From JAGWBF01 sp965116325 (GTDB lineage Bacteria; Chloroflexota; Dehalococcoidia; Lucifugimonadales; JAGWBF01): a DNA stretch of 64,000 nt. Below, one piece after another: positions 48,410 through 57,168 of this stretch. The notes under the pieces were generated by a model. That model ran no database searches and was not told where the DNA came from. It saw nothing but the letters and a program-made list of their open reading frames with translations. Location of the stretch: assembly GCA_965116325.1 (NCBI GenBank), contig OZ220675.1, positions 558,001-622,000 of the forward strand, given 5' to 3'. The position numbers were made by a program, and so were the translations under genes. Position 1 is the first letter of the stretch. Each line of letters starts with the position of its first letter.

Positions 48410-49402
48410 TTAGTAAACTCCGCCCATCTCGCGAAGCAGCCGGGACACTTCCTTAGCATGGTAGCTCAGGATGATATCAGCGCCCGCCCGCTTGATGGAG
48501 CTAAGCGTTTCCAGCATCACCGCCTGCTCATCGATCCATCCGGCGGCGCCGGCCGCCTTCACCATGGAGTACTCGCCGCTGACGTTGTAGGCGGCCATAG
48601 GGTGGTCGAAGCGCTCCCTGGCGCGGGCCAAGACATCCAAATAAGCAAGGGCCGGCTTCACCATCACGATGTCGGCCCCCTCCTCTATGTCTGACTCGAT
48701 CTCCCGCATCGCCATGCGCCTATTGCCGGGGTCCATCTGGTAGCTAAGCCTGTTGCCGAAACTCGGCGCGGACTCGGCAGCAACGCGAAAGGGCCCGTAG
48801 AAGGCAGATGCGAACTTGGCTGCGTACCCCATGATGGGCACCTGATTGAAGTCGCTTGCATCCAGGGCGCTCCTGATGGCTCCAACCTGCCCGTCCATCA
48901 TGGCCGACGGCGCCACCATGTCCGCCCCCGCCAGCACATGGGACAGGGCGGTCCTGGACAGAAGCTGCAAAGTCGCATCGTTGTCTACGCTCCCGTTGCT
49001 CACCACACCGCAGTGGCCGTGGTCGGTGTACTCGCACAGGCAGACGTCGGTAACTATCATCAGGTCTGGCACAGCTTGCTTGATGGCCCGGACCGCCTCC
49101 TGGACGATCCCCTGTTCATCGTAGGCTTCCTCCCCCAGGGGGTCTTTGCTCTGGGGAATGCCGAACAGGATGATGCCCCGGATGCCCAGCTCGGCCGCTT
49201 CCATAGCTTCTTCCAGAACATAGTCCAGCGAGAGCTGATCACATCCCGGAAGAGGCTCGATGCTGTGGCGAATATTGCGTCCGTGGGTGACGAACATGGG
49301 ATAGATGAAGTCCGACACAGATAGATGAGTCTCCCTGGACAGGGCGCGCAGGGACTCCTTCTCTCTTAGGCGGCGCAGACGAGTAAAGGGGAAGCCGGCC
49401 AC
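48410..49402 (-). CDS. hemB: Delta-aminolevulinic acid dehydratase (porphobilinogen synthase)
   Basis: HemB joins two 5-aminolevulinates into porphobilinogen. It has the zinc-type metal motif DVCLCEYTDHGHCG, the Schiff-base lysines in MGYAAKFASAFYGPF and DIVMVKPALAYLD. The likely start is GTG 49402: GGGAGGAGAAGG lies just upstream, one base after the TAA of the preceding gene, and the protein then begins AGFPFTRLRRLRE as in other HemBs. An ATG at 49426 would add eight residues inside the previous gene. Tail part of the ahbAB-met8-hemC-cobA/hemD-hemB operon. Confidence 0.96.
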   Translation of the reverse strand: MAGFPFTRLRRLREKESLRALSRETHLSVSDFIYPMFVTHGRNIRHSIEPLPGCDQLSLDYVLEEAMEAAELGIRGIILFGIPQSKDPLGEEAYDEQGIVQEAVRAIKQAVPDLMIVTDVCLCEYTDHGHCGVVSNGSVDNDATLQLLSRTALSHVLAGADMVAPSAMMDGQVGAIRSALDASDFNQVPIMGYAAKFASAFYGPFRVAAESAPSFGNRLSYQMDPGNRRMAMREIESDIEEGADIVMVKPALAYLDVLARARERFDHPMAAYNVSGEYSMVKAAGAAGWIDEQAVMLETLSSIKRAGADIILSYHAKEVSRLLREMGGVY

Positions 49403-49403
49403 G

Positions 49404-50927
49404 TTAATCCTTCTCCTCCCGGGCATAAAAGTCCCTCAATGCGTTCACCAAACCCTCAATGGTATGTTCTTGGGCTACAAAAGCTATGTCAAGCCCTCTT
49501 TCCCTGGCAGCGGCGGCGGTGACGGGCCCTATGCACCCAACTCGGACCCCGTCAAGCAAGCCCAGATCTCCGCCAAGAAGGTCCGCCAAGTTGGCCACCG
49601 TGGATGCGCTGGTGAAGGTCGCCACATCCACCCGGCCATGAGACAGGTTCTCCCTGGCCTTGCCGGCGGACCCTTCGGGTACGCTCGTGGTGTATATGCC
49701 GACATCATCGACCTGCGCCCCCAGCTCCTCGAGGCCGCGGGGCAGGACATCTTCGGCCAGGGTGCCTCGAGGAAGAAGGACCCGTTTTCCTGCCGGGTCT
49801 ATCGCGGACATCGCGGTAATCAATCCTTCGGAAGAGAACTCCTCCGGCAGGATGTCCGGGCAGATGCCACGGTCACCGAGGGCCGATGCGGTGGATTTGC
49901 CAATGGCGGCCACCTTTGTCCTTCCCAGAGCTCGTGAGTCCAGCCCCAGGGCCTTCATGCTGGTGAATAAAATTTCGACAGCATTGGCGCTGGTGAAGAG
50001 CACCCAATCGTAGGACACCATGTTCTTCAGCGCAGTTTCCAGGGCGGCGTTGTCGGGAACGGGCGATATTTCAATGGCCGGGAGCTCCACAGGTTGAGCG
50101 CCTTCCCTTTGAAGCAGCTTCACCAGGACAGAAGCCTGCTTGCGTGACCGAGTTACCAGCACCCTCTTGCCAAAGAGGGGAGACCTGTCGAACCATGCAC
50201 CCTGTTCGTGCAAGCGGACCACATCGCCGATGATGGCGACCACCGGCGCGGAGATGCCCGCCTTCTCGCCCTCACAGGCGATAGAGCCTAAAGCGCCCAC
50301 GACCTTCCGCTGCCGGGGCGTGGAACCCCACTGCACCAGGGCGGCGGGCGTCGATGGGTCCATACCACCATCCATCAGGGACTCAAAGACTCGTTCCCTG
50401 GCATCCCATCCCATCAGCACCACCAGGGTGCTGCCGGAACGAGCGAGGGCGCTCCAGTCCGTACCGGGGCTGTCCCTGGACGGGTCCTCGGTGCCGCTAA
50501 CGATAGTGAAGGAAGATGCAACGCCCCGGTGGGTCAGGGGAATGCCGGCGTATGCAGGGGCCGCTATAGCGGACGTTACTCCCGGCACCACCTCGAAGGG
50601 GACCTCGGCCTCGGCCATGGCCTGCACTTCTTCGCCGCCTCTCCCAAAGACGAAAGGGTCTCCACCTTTCAGCCGTACCACCGTGGCTCCGTCCCTTGCC
50701 CGGGCTACCATCAGATCGTTTATCTCTTCCTGCTCCATGGCCTTGGAGCCAGGCTTCTTACCCACGTAGATGCGCTCCGCGCCATTAGCTGCGTTCTCCA
50801 GAAGCTGACTATTGGCAAGGCGGTCATATACCACTACGTCTGCTTCACGGAGGCATTCGACGCCCTTCATGGTTATCAGGCCAGGGTCCCCTGGGCCTGC
50901 TCCCACCAGGTATACCCTACCGCCCAT
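49404..50927 (-). CDS. Uroporphyrinogen-III methyltransferase / uroporphyrinogen-III synthase fusion
   Basis: The N-terminal half (1-245) is CobA/SUMT: VYLVGAGPGDPGLITMKG, DRLANSQLLENA, VRLKGGDPFVFGRGGEE, VTSAIAAPAYAGIPLTHRG. It makes precorrin-2 with two methylations. The C-terminal half (about 255-507) is HemD, uroporphyrinogen-III synthase: RVLVTRSRKQASVLVKLL, FTSANAVEILF, ATFTSASTVANLA. The two steps bracket uroporphyrinogen-III, so the fusion channels tetrapyrrole towards sirohaem. ATG 50927 overlaps the hemC stop by 11 bp. Confidence 0.95.
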   Translation of the reverse strand: MGGRVYLVGAGPGDPGLITMKGVECLREADVVVYDRLANSQLLENAANGAERIYVGKKPGSKAMEQEEINDLMVARARDGATVVRLKGGDPFVFGRGGEEVQAMAEAEVPFEVVPGVTSAIAAPAYAGIPLTHRGVASSFTIVSGTEDPSRDSPGTDWSALARSGSTLVVLMGWDARERVFESLMDGGMDPSTPAALVQWGSTPRQRKVVGALGSIACEGEKAGISAPVVAIIGDVVRLHEQGAWFDRSPLFGKRVLVTRSRKQASVLVKLLQREGAQPVELPAIEISPVPDNAALETALKNMVSYDWVLFTSANAVEILFTSMKALGLDSRALGRTKVAAIGKSTASALGDRGICPDILPEEFSSEGLITAMSAIDPAGKRVLLPRGTLAEDVLPRGLEELGAQVDDVGIYTTSVPEGSAGKARENLSHGRVDVATFTSASTVANLADLLGGDLGLLDGVRVGCIGPVTAAAARERGLDIAFVAQEHTIEGLVNALRDFYAREEKD

Positions 50928-51834
50928 AGCGGCTCTCCGCCCCCGCGCCCAGAACACCCAGTTCCCTGCAGGCCTCCTGGGCAAGCTTCTCGGGCTGGTC
51001 GGCATCACCCTGGACGGTCACACGAGCCGGGGAGCCTGCCCCGTCAGGATCCAGGAACACCGTCAGCTCCATCCTGTTGTCCTCCGAGGTAGCGTAGGCT
51101 CCCGCCGGCAGGCTGCAGCCGCTGCCCAGCTCCTCCAGGAACGCCCGCTCGCAGGCAACCTCCCGCCTGGTGCTGCGGTGATCGATGTGCGAGGCCATCT
51201 CCATGGTCCTGGCCTCGTCGCTCCGCACCTCTACCGCCAATGCTCCCTGGCCCGGGGCCGGAACGAACTCCTTTGGCGCCAGGTATTCGGAGACCCGGTC
51301 CGCCATTTCCAGACGGTCCAGCCCGGCCGCCGCCAGCACAGCACCGTCGTAATCGGCCCCGGCGGACTTCTCCAGGCGCGTCTCCACGTTCCCGCGGATG
51401 GAGACTACCTGAACATCGGGGCGCATGTGCATCACCTGGGCCTCACGCCTTGGACTGCTGGTGCCGATCCTGGCGCCCGCAGGAAGCTGGGCCAGGGTGC
51501 ATCCCCACTTGTTGACCAACACATCCCTTGGGTCGCCACGGCGAAGCACCGCTCCCAGGGCCAAGCCGTCGGTGATTTGAGTCGGCAAGTCCTTGAGGCT
51601 ATGCACCGCAAGGTCTATAGAGCCTTCCAGCAGGCTTCGTTCAATCTCCTTGATGAATGCCCCCACTCCGAGGCTCGGCAATGGGGCGTCAACCCTTTTG
51701 TCGCCGGAGGTTGTGATGGCCACTACCTGGAATTCGATGTCGGGATAGAAAACCTGGAGCTGTCGTACCACTTCGTCGGTCTGTCGCAACGCCAGCTTGC
51801 TCCCCCGGGTTCCCACCCTTACCTCGCTGGCCAT
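50917..51834 (-). CDS. hemC: Porphobilinogen deaminase (hydroxymethylbilane synthase)
   Basis: HemC polymerises four porphobilinogens on a dipyrromethane cofactor. It has VRVGTRGSKLALRQTDEVV, DLAVHSLKDLPTQ, LAQLPAGARIGTSSPRREAQ, VSIRGNVETRLEKSAGADYDGAVLAAAGLDRL and the cofactor Cys in LEELGSGCSLPAGAYA. Length 305. It starts 7 bp after the met8-like stop, with which it is probably co-translated. Confidence 0.97.
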   Translation of the reverse strand: MASEVRVGTRGSKLALRQTDEVVRQLQVFYPDIEFQVVAITTSGDKRVDAPLPSLGVGAFIKEIERSLLEGSIDLAVHSLKDLPTQITDGLALGAVLRRGDPRDVLVNKWGCTLAQLPAGARIGTSSPRREAQVMHMRPDVQVVSIRGNVETRLEKSAGADYDGAVLAAAGLDRLEMADRVSEYLAPKEFVPAPGQGALAVEVRSDEARTMEMASHIDHRSTRREVACERAFLEELGSGCSLPAGAYATSEDNRMELTVFLDPDGAGSPARVTVQGDADQPEKLAQEACRELGVLGAGAESRYGR

Positions 51835-51841
51835 TGGGCGC

Positions 51842-52528
51842 CTAGCTTAACGGACCGGCCACCTGAGACACCGCTTCACTTCCCACCGCCCCCTCAGGCC
51901 CGCCCTGTAAAAAGCTCATGAGCGCCTCCAGCGCCTCCTCGGACTTCCCTGAGTCCACCAGGTCAATCAGGCTATCGGTGATGCCCGCCTGCCAAAGGTC
52001 AGCATCCACCGCTAATCTCCGTTGCTTCACCAAGGTGCGGGCCCTGGAAAGCACCCCGGCCAGGTCCGCGTAGCGGAGCAGGTCGCTGCCCTGGATGGTC
52101 TCCTTGAGTTTGCGGGCAAGAGCGGGGCTGCTGCCGCCTGTGGAGATGGCCAACGTGACCTCTCCCCGCCTGACGATGGAAGGGGCGATGAATGTGCAGA
52201 GGGGAGCATCATCCACCACGTTCAGCACCACCTTCTCCCTCTCGGCCTCCGCAGCGATGGCTTGGTTGACATCCCGGTGGTCGGTGGCTGCGATGGCCAG
52301 GAAAGCTCCCTCAAGGTCGCCCTGCTGGTACTTCCGAGGATGCCACACTATGCGGCCGGCCTCGACAAGCTCATGCAGTCTCGGGGTGATGTCGGGGCTT
52401 ATCAGGGTGACTTCGGCGGAGCTGTCCAGAAGGCCCTCTACCTTGCGCTCGCCTATCTCACCGCCGCCCACAACGACGCAGCGTTTCCCTCTCAAATCCA
52501 GGTACACCGGGTAATACGGGTTGGACAT
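51842..52528 (-). CDS. Precorrin-2 dehydrogenase / sirohydrochlorin ferrochelatase (Met8/CysG N-terminal type)
   Basis: This protein oxidises precorrin-2 with NAD+ and may insert iron to give sirohaem. It has the GxGxxG site VVVGGGEIGERKVEGL, then VTLISPDITP, FLAIAATDHRDVNQAI, VLNVVDDAPLCTFIAPSIVRRGEVTLAISTGGSSPALARKL. The Asp in AATDHRDVN region corresponds to the Met8 catalytic Asp. The C-terminal end (about 205-228) is extra. It lies 7 bp after the AhbAB-type gene. Confidence 0.94.
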   Translation of the reverse strand: MSNPYYPVYLDLRGKRCVVVGGGEIGERKVEGLLDSSAEVTLISPDITPRLHELVEAGRIVWHPRKYQQGDLEGAFLAIAATDHRDVNQAIAAEAEREKVVLNVVDDAPLCTFIAPSIVRRGEVTLAISTGGSSPALARKLKETIQGSDLLRYADLAGVLSRARTLVKQRRLAVDADLWQAGITDSLIDLVDSGKSEEALEALMSFLQGGPEGAVGSEAVSQVAGPLS

Positions 52529-52535
52529 GGCTGCC

Positions 52536-53552
52536 CTAGACGAAGTACCGCACCCGGGTCTTCTTGAACTCCCTGGTGGAATAGAGCATCAGGTAGTCGG
52601 TAATGCCCGTGGCTTCGGAGATTTCGTTCGCTACCTGCTCGCATCCATCCCTGGATGTGGCGTGGATCATGGTGAAGTGGGAGTAGGGCCAGTCGGGGAA
52701 CGTAGGCCGCTCGTAGCAGTGGGTCACCGCCGGATGGGCCGCCATCCTGCTGCCCACTTGCTCCGACATCTCGGCCGGGACCTTCCAGACCCCCATGCCG
52801 TTGGCGCGAAAACCGGCCTTGCGGTGATGAAGGACGGCGCTGTACCGGCGCATTATCGAGCGGCGCTCGAAGTCTCGGGCTGCCTCGAACAGCTCCTCCG
52901 TCGTCATGCCCAAGCGCTGGGCCATATCGTCGAAGGGCCGGGGGATCATCGGCAGGTCTTCCTGCAGCTCCCGGATGGCATCTATATCTTCCTGGGTGAC
53001 CGGGACGGGGACGTTCCATCCGGCGCCAATCCCGTTGCCATAGCCGTCGGGGCTGAAGTTGTGGGCCGCCCCCTTCTCCTCCACCATGTCGAAGTTGACG
53101 CCTATCTTGAAGAACCTCAGGGTCGGCATTATCCGGTAGGACAGGGCTCCAGCTTGCTGGGCCATGTACCCAACAGTGTCCTCGAGGACCTCGTCGGGGG
53201 CTACTGCCAGGGTAAACCAGAGGTTGTAGTAGGAGCCTTCACGTCCGTAGTTGTGGCTCACGCCGGGATGACGGTTCACAATCTTTGCGCCCTTGCCCAG
53301 CTTGCTCGCCTCCAGGGCCATGGCGATGAGGCTGGTCCTGTAGCCTAGGCGGCGCGTGTCGAAAATGGCGCTTATCTGGCGGACGACGTTCTGTTGCCGA
53401 AGCTCGGCGAGACGGCGGATGACTTCATCCTCGTCGATGCCCAGCTCATCTCCAATGTTCCTGTAGGGTTCATCCACCAAGGGGAATTCGGACTGGATGA
53501 TGTTCAGGAGCCTGCGGTCCACCAGGTCCATGGTTGTCTTAGTGGCTGCCAT
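52536..53552 (-). CDS. Sirohaem decarboxylase, AhbA-AhbB (NirDL-type) fusion
   Basis: Two Lrp/AsnC-like halves are joined in one chain, each with a winged helix and a ligand domain. Half 1 (1-165): DLVDRRLLNIIQSEFPLVDEPY and the HPGVSHNYGREGSYYNLWFTLA motif. Half 2 (170-338): DIDAIRELQEDLPMIPRPFDDMAQRLG and HPAVTHCYERPTFPDWPYSHFTMIHA. The family decarboxylates sirohaem to 12,18-didecarboxysirohaem, an intermediate of haem d1 and of the alternative haem pathway. It is first in the operon with met8, hemC, cobA/hemD and hemB, which fits. The later radical-SAM steps are not in the window. Confidence 0.92.
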   Translation of the reverse strand: MAATKTTMDLVDRRLLNIIQSEFPLVDEPYRNIGDELGIDEDEVIRRLAELRQQNVVRQISAIFDTRRLGYRTSLIAMALEASKLGKGAKIVNRHPGVSHNYGREGSYYNLWFTLAVAPDEVLEDTVGYMAQQAGALSYRIMPTLRFFKIGVNFDMVEEKGAAHNFSPDGYGNGIGAGWNVPVPVTQEDIDAIRELQEDLPMIPRPFDDMAQRLGMTTEELFEAARDFERRSIMRRYSAVLHHRKAGFRANGMGVWKVPAEMSEQVGSRMAAHPAVTHCYERPTFPDWPYSHFTMIHATSRDGCEQVANEISEATGITDYLMLYSTREFKKTRVRYFV

Positions 53553-53606
53553 CCCTCTCCCAAAGCGTTTTCATAGGTATCCGGATTCCGGGCCAGGTTC
53601 AAGGTT

Positions 53607-53615
53607 AGTATAACA
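53607..53615 (-). promoter_or_regulatory. Extended -10 promoter of the tetrapyrrole operon
   Basis: On the minus strand TGTTATACT (53615-53607) is an extended -10. The predicted leader to the ahbAB ATG at 53552 is about 48 bases. A clear -35 is not seen. Confidence 0.5.
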
Positions 53616-53664
53616 CAGGCCACCTTCCCCCTATGTCCCTCGACCCCTTCATTGGTTACAATGT

Positions 53665-54372
53665 ATGGCGAAGGATCTAAGGTTGCACCCCTTGAAATCC
53701 GACGTTGAAAAACCTAGACGGAAGCTCTTCCAGCGCCTGGGCCGGGAGATCAGGGACAAAAGGGTCCTGAGGGCGATGGCCGAAGTGCCCAGGGAAGAGT
53801 TTGTGCTCGAGCAGTCCCGGCGCCTCGCATATGACGATGTCGCCTTGTCGATAGGAAACGGCCAGACCATCTCCCAACCCTTCATGGTGGCCCTGATGTC
53901 ATCGGTCATGTCCCTGAGGGGAGATGAAAGGGTGCTGGAGGTGGGGACGGGCAGCGGCTACCAGGCGGCAGTGCTATCCAACCTGCTCCCCCGGGGCTAC
54001 GTGGTGACTGTGGAGCGGGTCGCTGCCCTGGCACGCCAGGCAGAGGAGCGCCTGCGGTCCCTGGGCTACGCCAACGTGAAGGTGCGGGAGGCCGGATACG
54101 AACTGGGATGCCCGGAGGAGGCGCCCTACGACGCCATCCTCGTCGCTGCAGCCGCACCCCGCCTGCCTGCTGCTCTTCTGAGCCAGCTCCGCCGCGGTGG
54201 CAGGCTGGTCATCCCCATCGGCAGCCTGGAAGAGCAGGAGCTGGTTAAGGCGACCAAGACCGACGAAGGCACTACCGTCGAGGTGCTGGGGACCTGCCGG
54301 TTCGTTCCCATGGTCGGGCAGGACGCCTGGCCAGAAAACAGCAGGCCCCCCAAGGGCTTTTTCAGGTCCTAG
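53665..54372 (+). CDS. pcm: Protein-L-isoaspartate O-methyltransferase
   Basis: Repairs isoaspartyl residues using S-adenosylmethionine. It has the PCMT block VPREEFVLEQSRRLAYDDVALSIGNGQTISQPFMVALM and the SAM motif VLEVGTGSGYQAAVLSN, then APYDAILVAAAAPRLPAALLSQL and GGRLVIPIG. Length 235. A TACAAT hexamer lies at 53657-53662, right against ATG 53665, so transcription may begin inside the annotated N-terminus and a later TTG (53683 or 53692) could be the true start. Divergent from the tetrapyrrole operon. Confidence 0.93.
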   Translation: MAKDLRLHPLKSDVEKPRRKLFQRLGREIRDKRVLRAMAEVPREEFVLEQSRRLAYDDVALSIGNGQTISQPFMVALMSSVMSLRGDERVLEVGTGSGYQAAVLSNLLPRGYVVTVERVAALARQAEERLRSLGYANVKVREAGYELGCPEEAPYDAILVAAAAPRLPAALLSQLRRGGRLVIPIGSLEEQELVKATKTDEGTTVEVLGTCRFVPMVGQDAWPENSRPPKGFFRS

Positions 54373-54461
54373 ACTATGACTCAATCCAAATACATCAGCC
54401 TGCCTCTTCTGCCAACCCCACTTCGCGGGAAACCAAACAGAGTGGCCCCGACGACCCGCCA

Positions 54462-55970
54462 ATGAGCGCCCAACGTACCCGAACCTCACTGGACTACGAG
54501 ACCATTATCGGCCTGGAAGTGCATGTCCAGCTCTCCACAGGCAGCAAGATGTTCTGCTCCTGTGCGGCCGACTACCAGGCCGCCGAACCCAACACCAGGG
54601 TGTGCCCCACCTGCCTGGGTATGCCCGGCACCCTGCCGGTCGTTAACCAGAGGGCAGTGGAATACACCATCATGACGGGCCTAGCCCTTGACTGTAAGAT
54701 CGCCGGCAGGACCAAGTTTGATCGGAAGAACTATGCCTACCCTGACTTGATGAAGGGGTACCAGATCTCCCAGTACGATGTACCCATCGCCTTCGGAGGC
54801 TGCCTGGAAATCACCGGCCCCGAAGAGCGCAGGGAGGTCAGGATCACCCGAATTCACATGGAGGAGGATGTGGCAAAACTCGTCCACATCCGCGACGCCG
54901 CCGATGGGGCCTACACCCTGATGGATGTCAACCGGGCCGGCGTTCCCCTTATGGAGATCGTCAGCGAGCCCGACATGCGCTCACCCGAGGAGGCCCGGGA
55001 GTACTTAGCCTCCCTGCACTCCATCATCCAGTACTTAGGCGTCTCAACCGCCAACATGCAGGATGGCAGCTTCCGGTGCGATGCAAACATCAGCATCAGA
55101 CCCCGCGGGACGACCGACCTCCTGACCAAGGTTGAGATCAAGAACATGAACAGCTTTCGGGCTGTGTACAACGCCCTCCAATACGAGGAGAAACGCCAGC
55201 TTGCCTCCGTGGAGGCGGGAGCGGAGATAGTGCAGGAGACCCGGGGCTGGATGGAAGAAAGCAAACGCACGGTGAGCCAGCGCAGCAAGGAGTACGCCCA
55301 CGACTACCGCTACTTCCCCGAGCCTGACCTGCCTCCCCTGGTCATCGAACCCTCCTGGGTGGAAGCCATTGCGGAGCGCATACCAGAGCTTCCCACCCAG
55401 AGGCGCGCCAGGTTAATTGCCCAGTACCACCTTCCGCCGTCGGATGCCGCTCAGCTCACCGCATCTAAGGCTGTCGCCGACTATTTTGAGGAAGCGACGT
55501 CCTTAACCTCGGCGCAACCCAGGGAAAACGCCAAGTCTCTGAGCAATTGGGTCCTGGTGGAGTTGACCCATCTGCTGAACCTGGAAGGCATCGCCATATC
55601 CGACACCAAGGTCAGCCCAGCCCATCTCGCCCAGCTTGTAAATATGATAGACTCTGGGAAACTCAGCTCGACCCTGGCGAAGGTGGTGCTTGAAGAGGCC
55701 TTTCGCTCAGGGCAGATGCCGGAGGATATCGCCCAAGCCCAGGGATACATACAGATAAACGACCAGTCCGTCGTGGCTTCGGCGGTGGAGGATGCGATTT
55801 CATCCAACGCCCAAGCTGTGTCCGACTACCTGAAGGGCAGGGACGGCGCAGTGAGGTTCCTGGTAGGCCAGGTGATGAAGCGCACCCGCGGTAACGCCAA
55901 CCCTGAGCTCGTAGCTGGCATCCTCCAGGAGAAACTGGAAACCCTGAAGTCCATAACATCGACAGAGTAG
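54462..55970 (+). CDS. gatB: Aspartyl/glutamyl-tRNA amidotransferase subunit B
   Basis: GatB is the kinase and tRNA-binding subunit that, with GatA and GatC, converts Glu-tRNA-Gln (and Asp-tRNA-Asn). It has YETIIGLEVHVQLSTGSKMFCSC, zinc CysCys RVCPTCLGMPGTLP, GRTKFDRKNYAYPDLMKGYQISQYD, MEEDVAKL, VDVNRAGVPL-like DVNRAGVPLMEIVSEPD and the C-terminal YqeY-like domain. Length 502. gatA and gatC are not next to it. SecG follows by 3 bp. Confidence 0.97.
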   Translation: MSAQRTRTSLDYETIIGLEVHVQLSTGSKMFCSCAADYQAAEPNTRVCPTCLGMPGTLPVVNQRAVEYTIMTGLALDCKIAGRTKFDRKNYAYPDLMKGYQISQYDVPIAFGGCLEITGPEERREVRITRIHMEEDVAKLVHIRDAADGAYTLMDVNRAGVPLMEIVSEPDMRSPEEAREYLASLHSIIQYLGVSTANMQDGSFRCDANISIRPRGTTDLLTKVEIKNMNSFRAVYNALQYEEKRQLASVEAGAEIVQETRGWMEESKRTVSQRSKEYAHDYRYFPEPDLPPLVIEPSWVEAIAERIPELPTQRRARLIAQYHLPPSDAAQLTASKAVADYFEEATSLTSAQPRENAKSLSNWVLVELTHLLNLEGIAISDTKVSPAHLAQLVNMIDSGKLSSTLAKVVLEEAFRSGQMPEDIAQAQGYIQINDQSVVASAVEDAISSNAQAVSDYLKGRDGAVRFLVGQVMKRTRGNANPELVAGILQEKLETLKSITSTE

Positions 55971-55973
55971 AAA

Positions 55974-56189
55974 TTGGAAAACTTAATCCAGATAGCACAG
56001 TTGCTTATATCGGTGGTCCTGGTGGTTATCATCCTCATGCAGGTCCGGGAGACGGGCAGCGGCCTGTTCGGCAGCGCCCAAGCAAGCTACAGGGCCCGCA
56101 GGGGTGTAGAGAAGACCCTGTTCCAGTTCACCATCATCCTCGCCATCGTGTTCCTCATCATATCCGTCATAAGCGTCCGGTTTACCTAG
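55974..56189 (+). CDS. secG: Protein-export membrane protein SecG
   Basis: A 71-residue two-helix subunit of the SecYEG translocon. It has IAQLLISVVLVVIILMQVRE, the conserved GSGLFGSAQASYRARRGVEK between helices, and FTIILAIVFLIISVIS. The start is TTG 55974, three bases after the gatB stop, without a strong ribosome site, so it is likely translationally coupled. Confidence 0.93.
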   Translation: MENLIQIAQLLISVVLVVIILMQVRETGSGLFGSAQASYRARRGVEKTLFQFTIILAIVFLIISVISVRFT

Positions 56190-56226
56190 GGGCCCGTCCG
56201 CAGCGGGCTCCGGTGGAATTTTCCCC

Positions 56227-57066
56227 GTGTCCATCATCACCCTGACCACGGACTTTGGCACCTCCGACCATTACGTCGCCCAGATGAAGGGGGTAATCCT
56301 CGGGATCAACCCCCAAGCAACCATCGTCGATATCTCCCACTCCATAGCGCCCCAGGATATCCTCCAGGGGGCAGGAGTTATTGGCGAAGCCCACCGCAGC
56401 TTCCCTGCTGGAACCATTCACGTGGTCGTGGTGGACCCCGGCGTCGGCACCGGGCGCAGACCCATCCTGCTGTCCGCACCGAGTGCCCACTTTGTTGGGC
56501 CCGACAACGGAGTCCTGAGCCACATCCTATCGGAGGGATTCGGAGACTCTCCCCAGCTCTCGCCTCAAATTCCGGAAGACGGGACGGCAGCCCTCCCCAA
56601 CGGCTTCCGCGGATTTCACCTAAACAACCCCGACTTCTGGCGGGGGCAGGTCAGCCGCACCTTTCATGGCAGGGACATCTTCGCCCCGGTGGCCGCCCAC
56701 CTGTCCCTGGGAGTTCTCCCAGCCAACTTGGGCTCTGAACTGGCCCGCATGGTTTACATGCCTCCCCCTTCGCCTTACGAGGACGGCGGCTTCCTGGTGG
56801 GGGTGGTCACATCGATCGACCACTACGGCAACCTGATTACCAACGTGCCGGCTAAGTTAGTAGCATCGCATGACCGGATCGAAGTGCAGGTCAAGGGCCG
56901 CACAATCCATGGCTTAAGCCAGAGCTACCAGGAAGCCGAGCACCTGCTGGCCATCATTGGCAGCGGAGGTTACCTGGAGATCGCCGTCAAGAACGGCAGC
57001 GCCGCCGAAACCCTCGCAGCCCAAGTCGGCCTTCAAGTAAGGGTAAGTGCGCGCCCCCCGACGTAG
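56227..57066 (+). CDS. SAM hydroxide adenosyltransferase (DUF62 family)
   Basis: This enzyme hydrolyses S-adenosylmethionine to adenosine and methionine. It has ITLTTDFGTSDHYVAQMKGVI, the conserved VDISHSIAPQDILQGAGVI, HVVVVDPGVGTGRRPIL, FVGPDNGVLS and TFHGRDIFAPVAAHLSLG and late SIDHYGNLITNV. GTG 56227 is the start, with GGTGG upstream. Length 279. Confidence 0.95.
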   Translation: MSIITLTTDFGTSDHYVAQMKGVILGINPQATIVDISHSIAPQDILQGAGVIGEAHRSFPAGTIHVVVVDPGVGTGRRPILLSAPSAHFVGPDNGVLSHILSEGFGDSPQLSPQIPEDGTAALPNGFRGFHLNNPDFWRGQVSRTFHGRDIFAPVAAHLSLGVLPANLGSELARMVYMPPPSPYEDGGFLVGVVTSIDHYGNLITNVPAKLVASHDRIEVQVKGRTIHGLSQSYQEAEHLLAIIGSGGYLEIAVKNGSAAETLAAQVGLQVRVSARPPT

Positions 57067-57168
57067 GGGCCTAGAGACCTTCCCCGCTTTCCGTCCTATT
57101 GACACGATTCCTGGCCCTATTTACATTTGAGACCAGCAGCCCACCTCCAACGCGCCCCAGGAGGAGTC

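Noticed and set aside
50812..51921. Long open frame on the plus strand opposite hemC
   Set aside because: It mirrors the codon pattern of hemC on the minus strand, has low-complexity Pro/Arg/His composition and no recognisable domain. Typical antisense shadow in a GC-rich gene.
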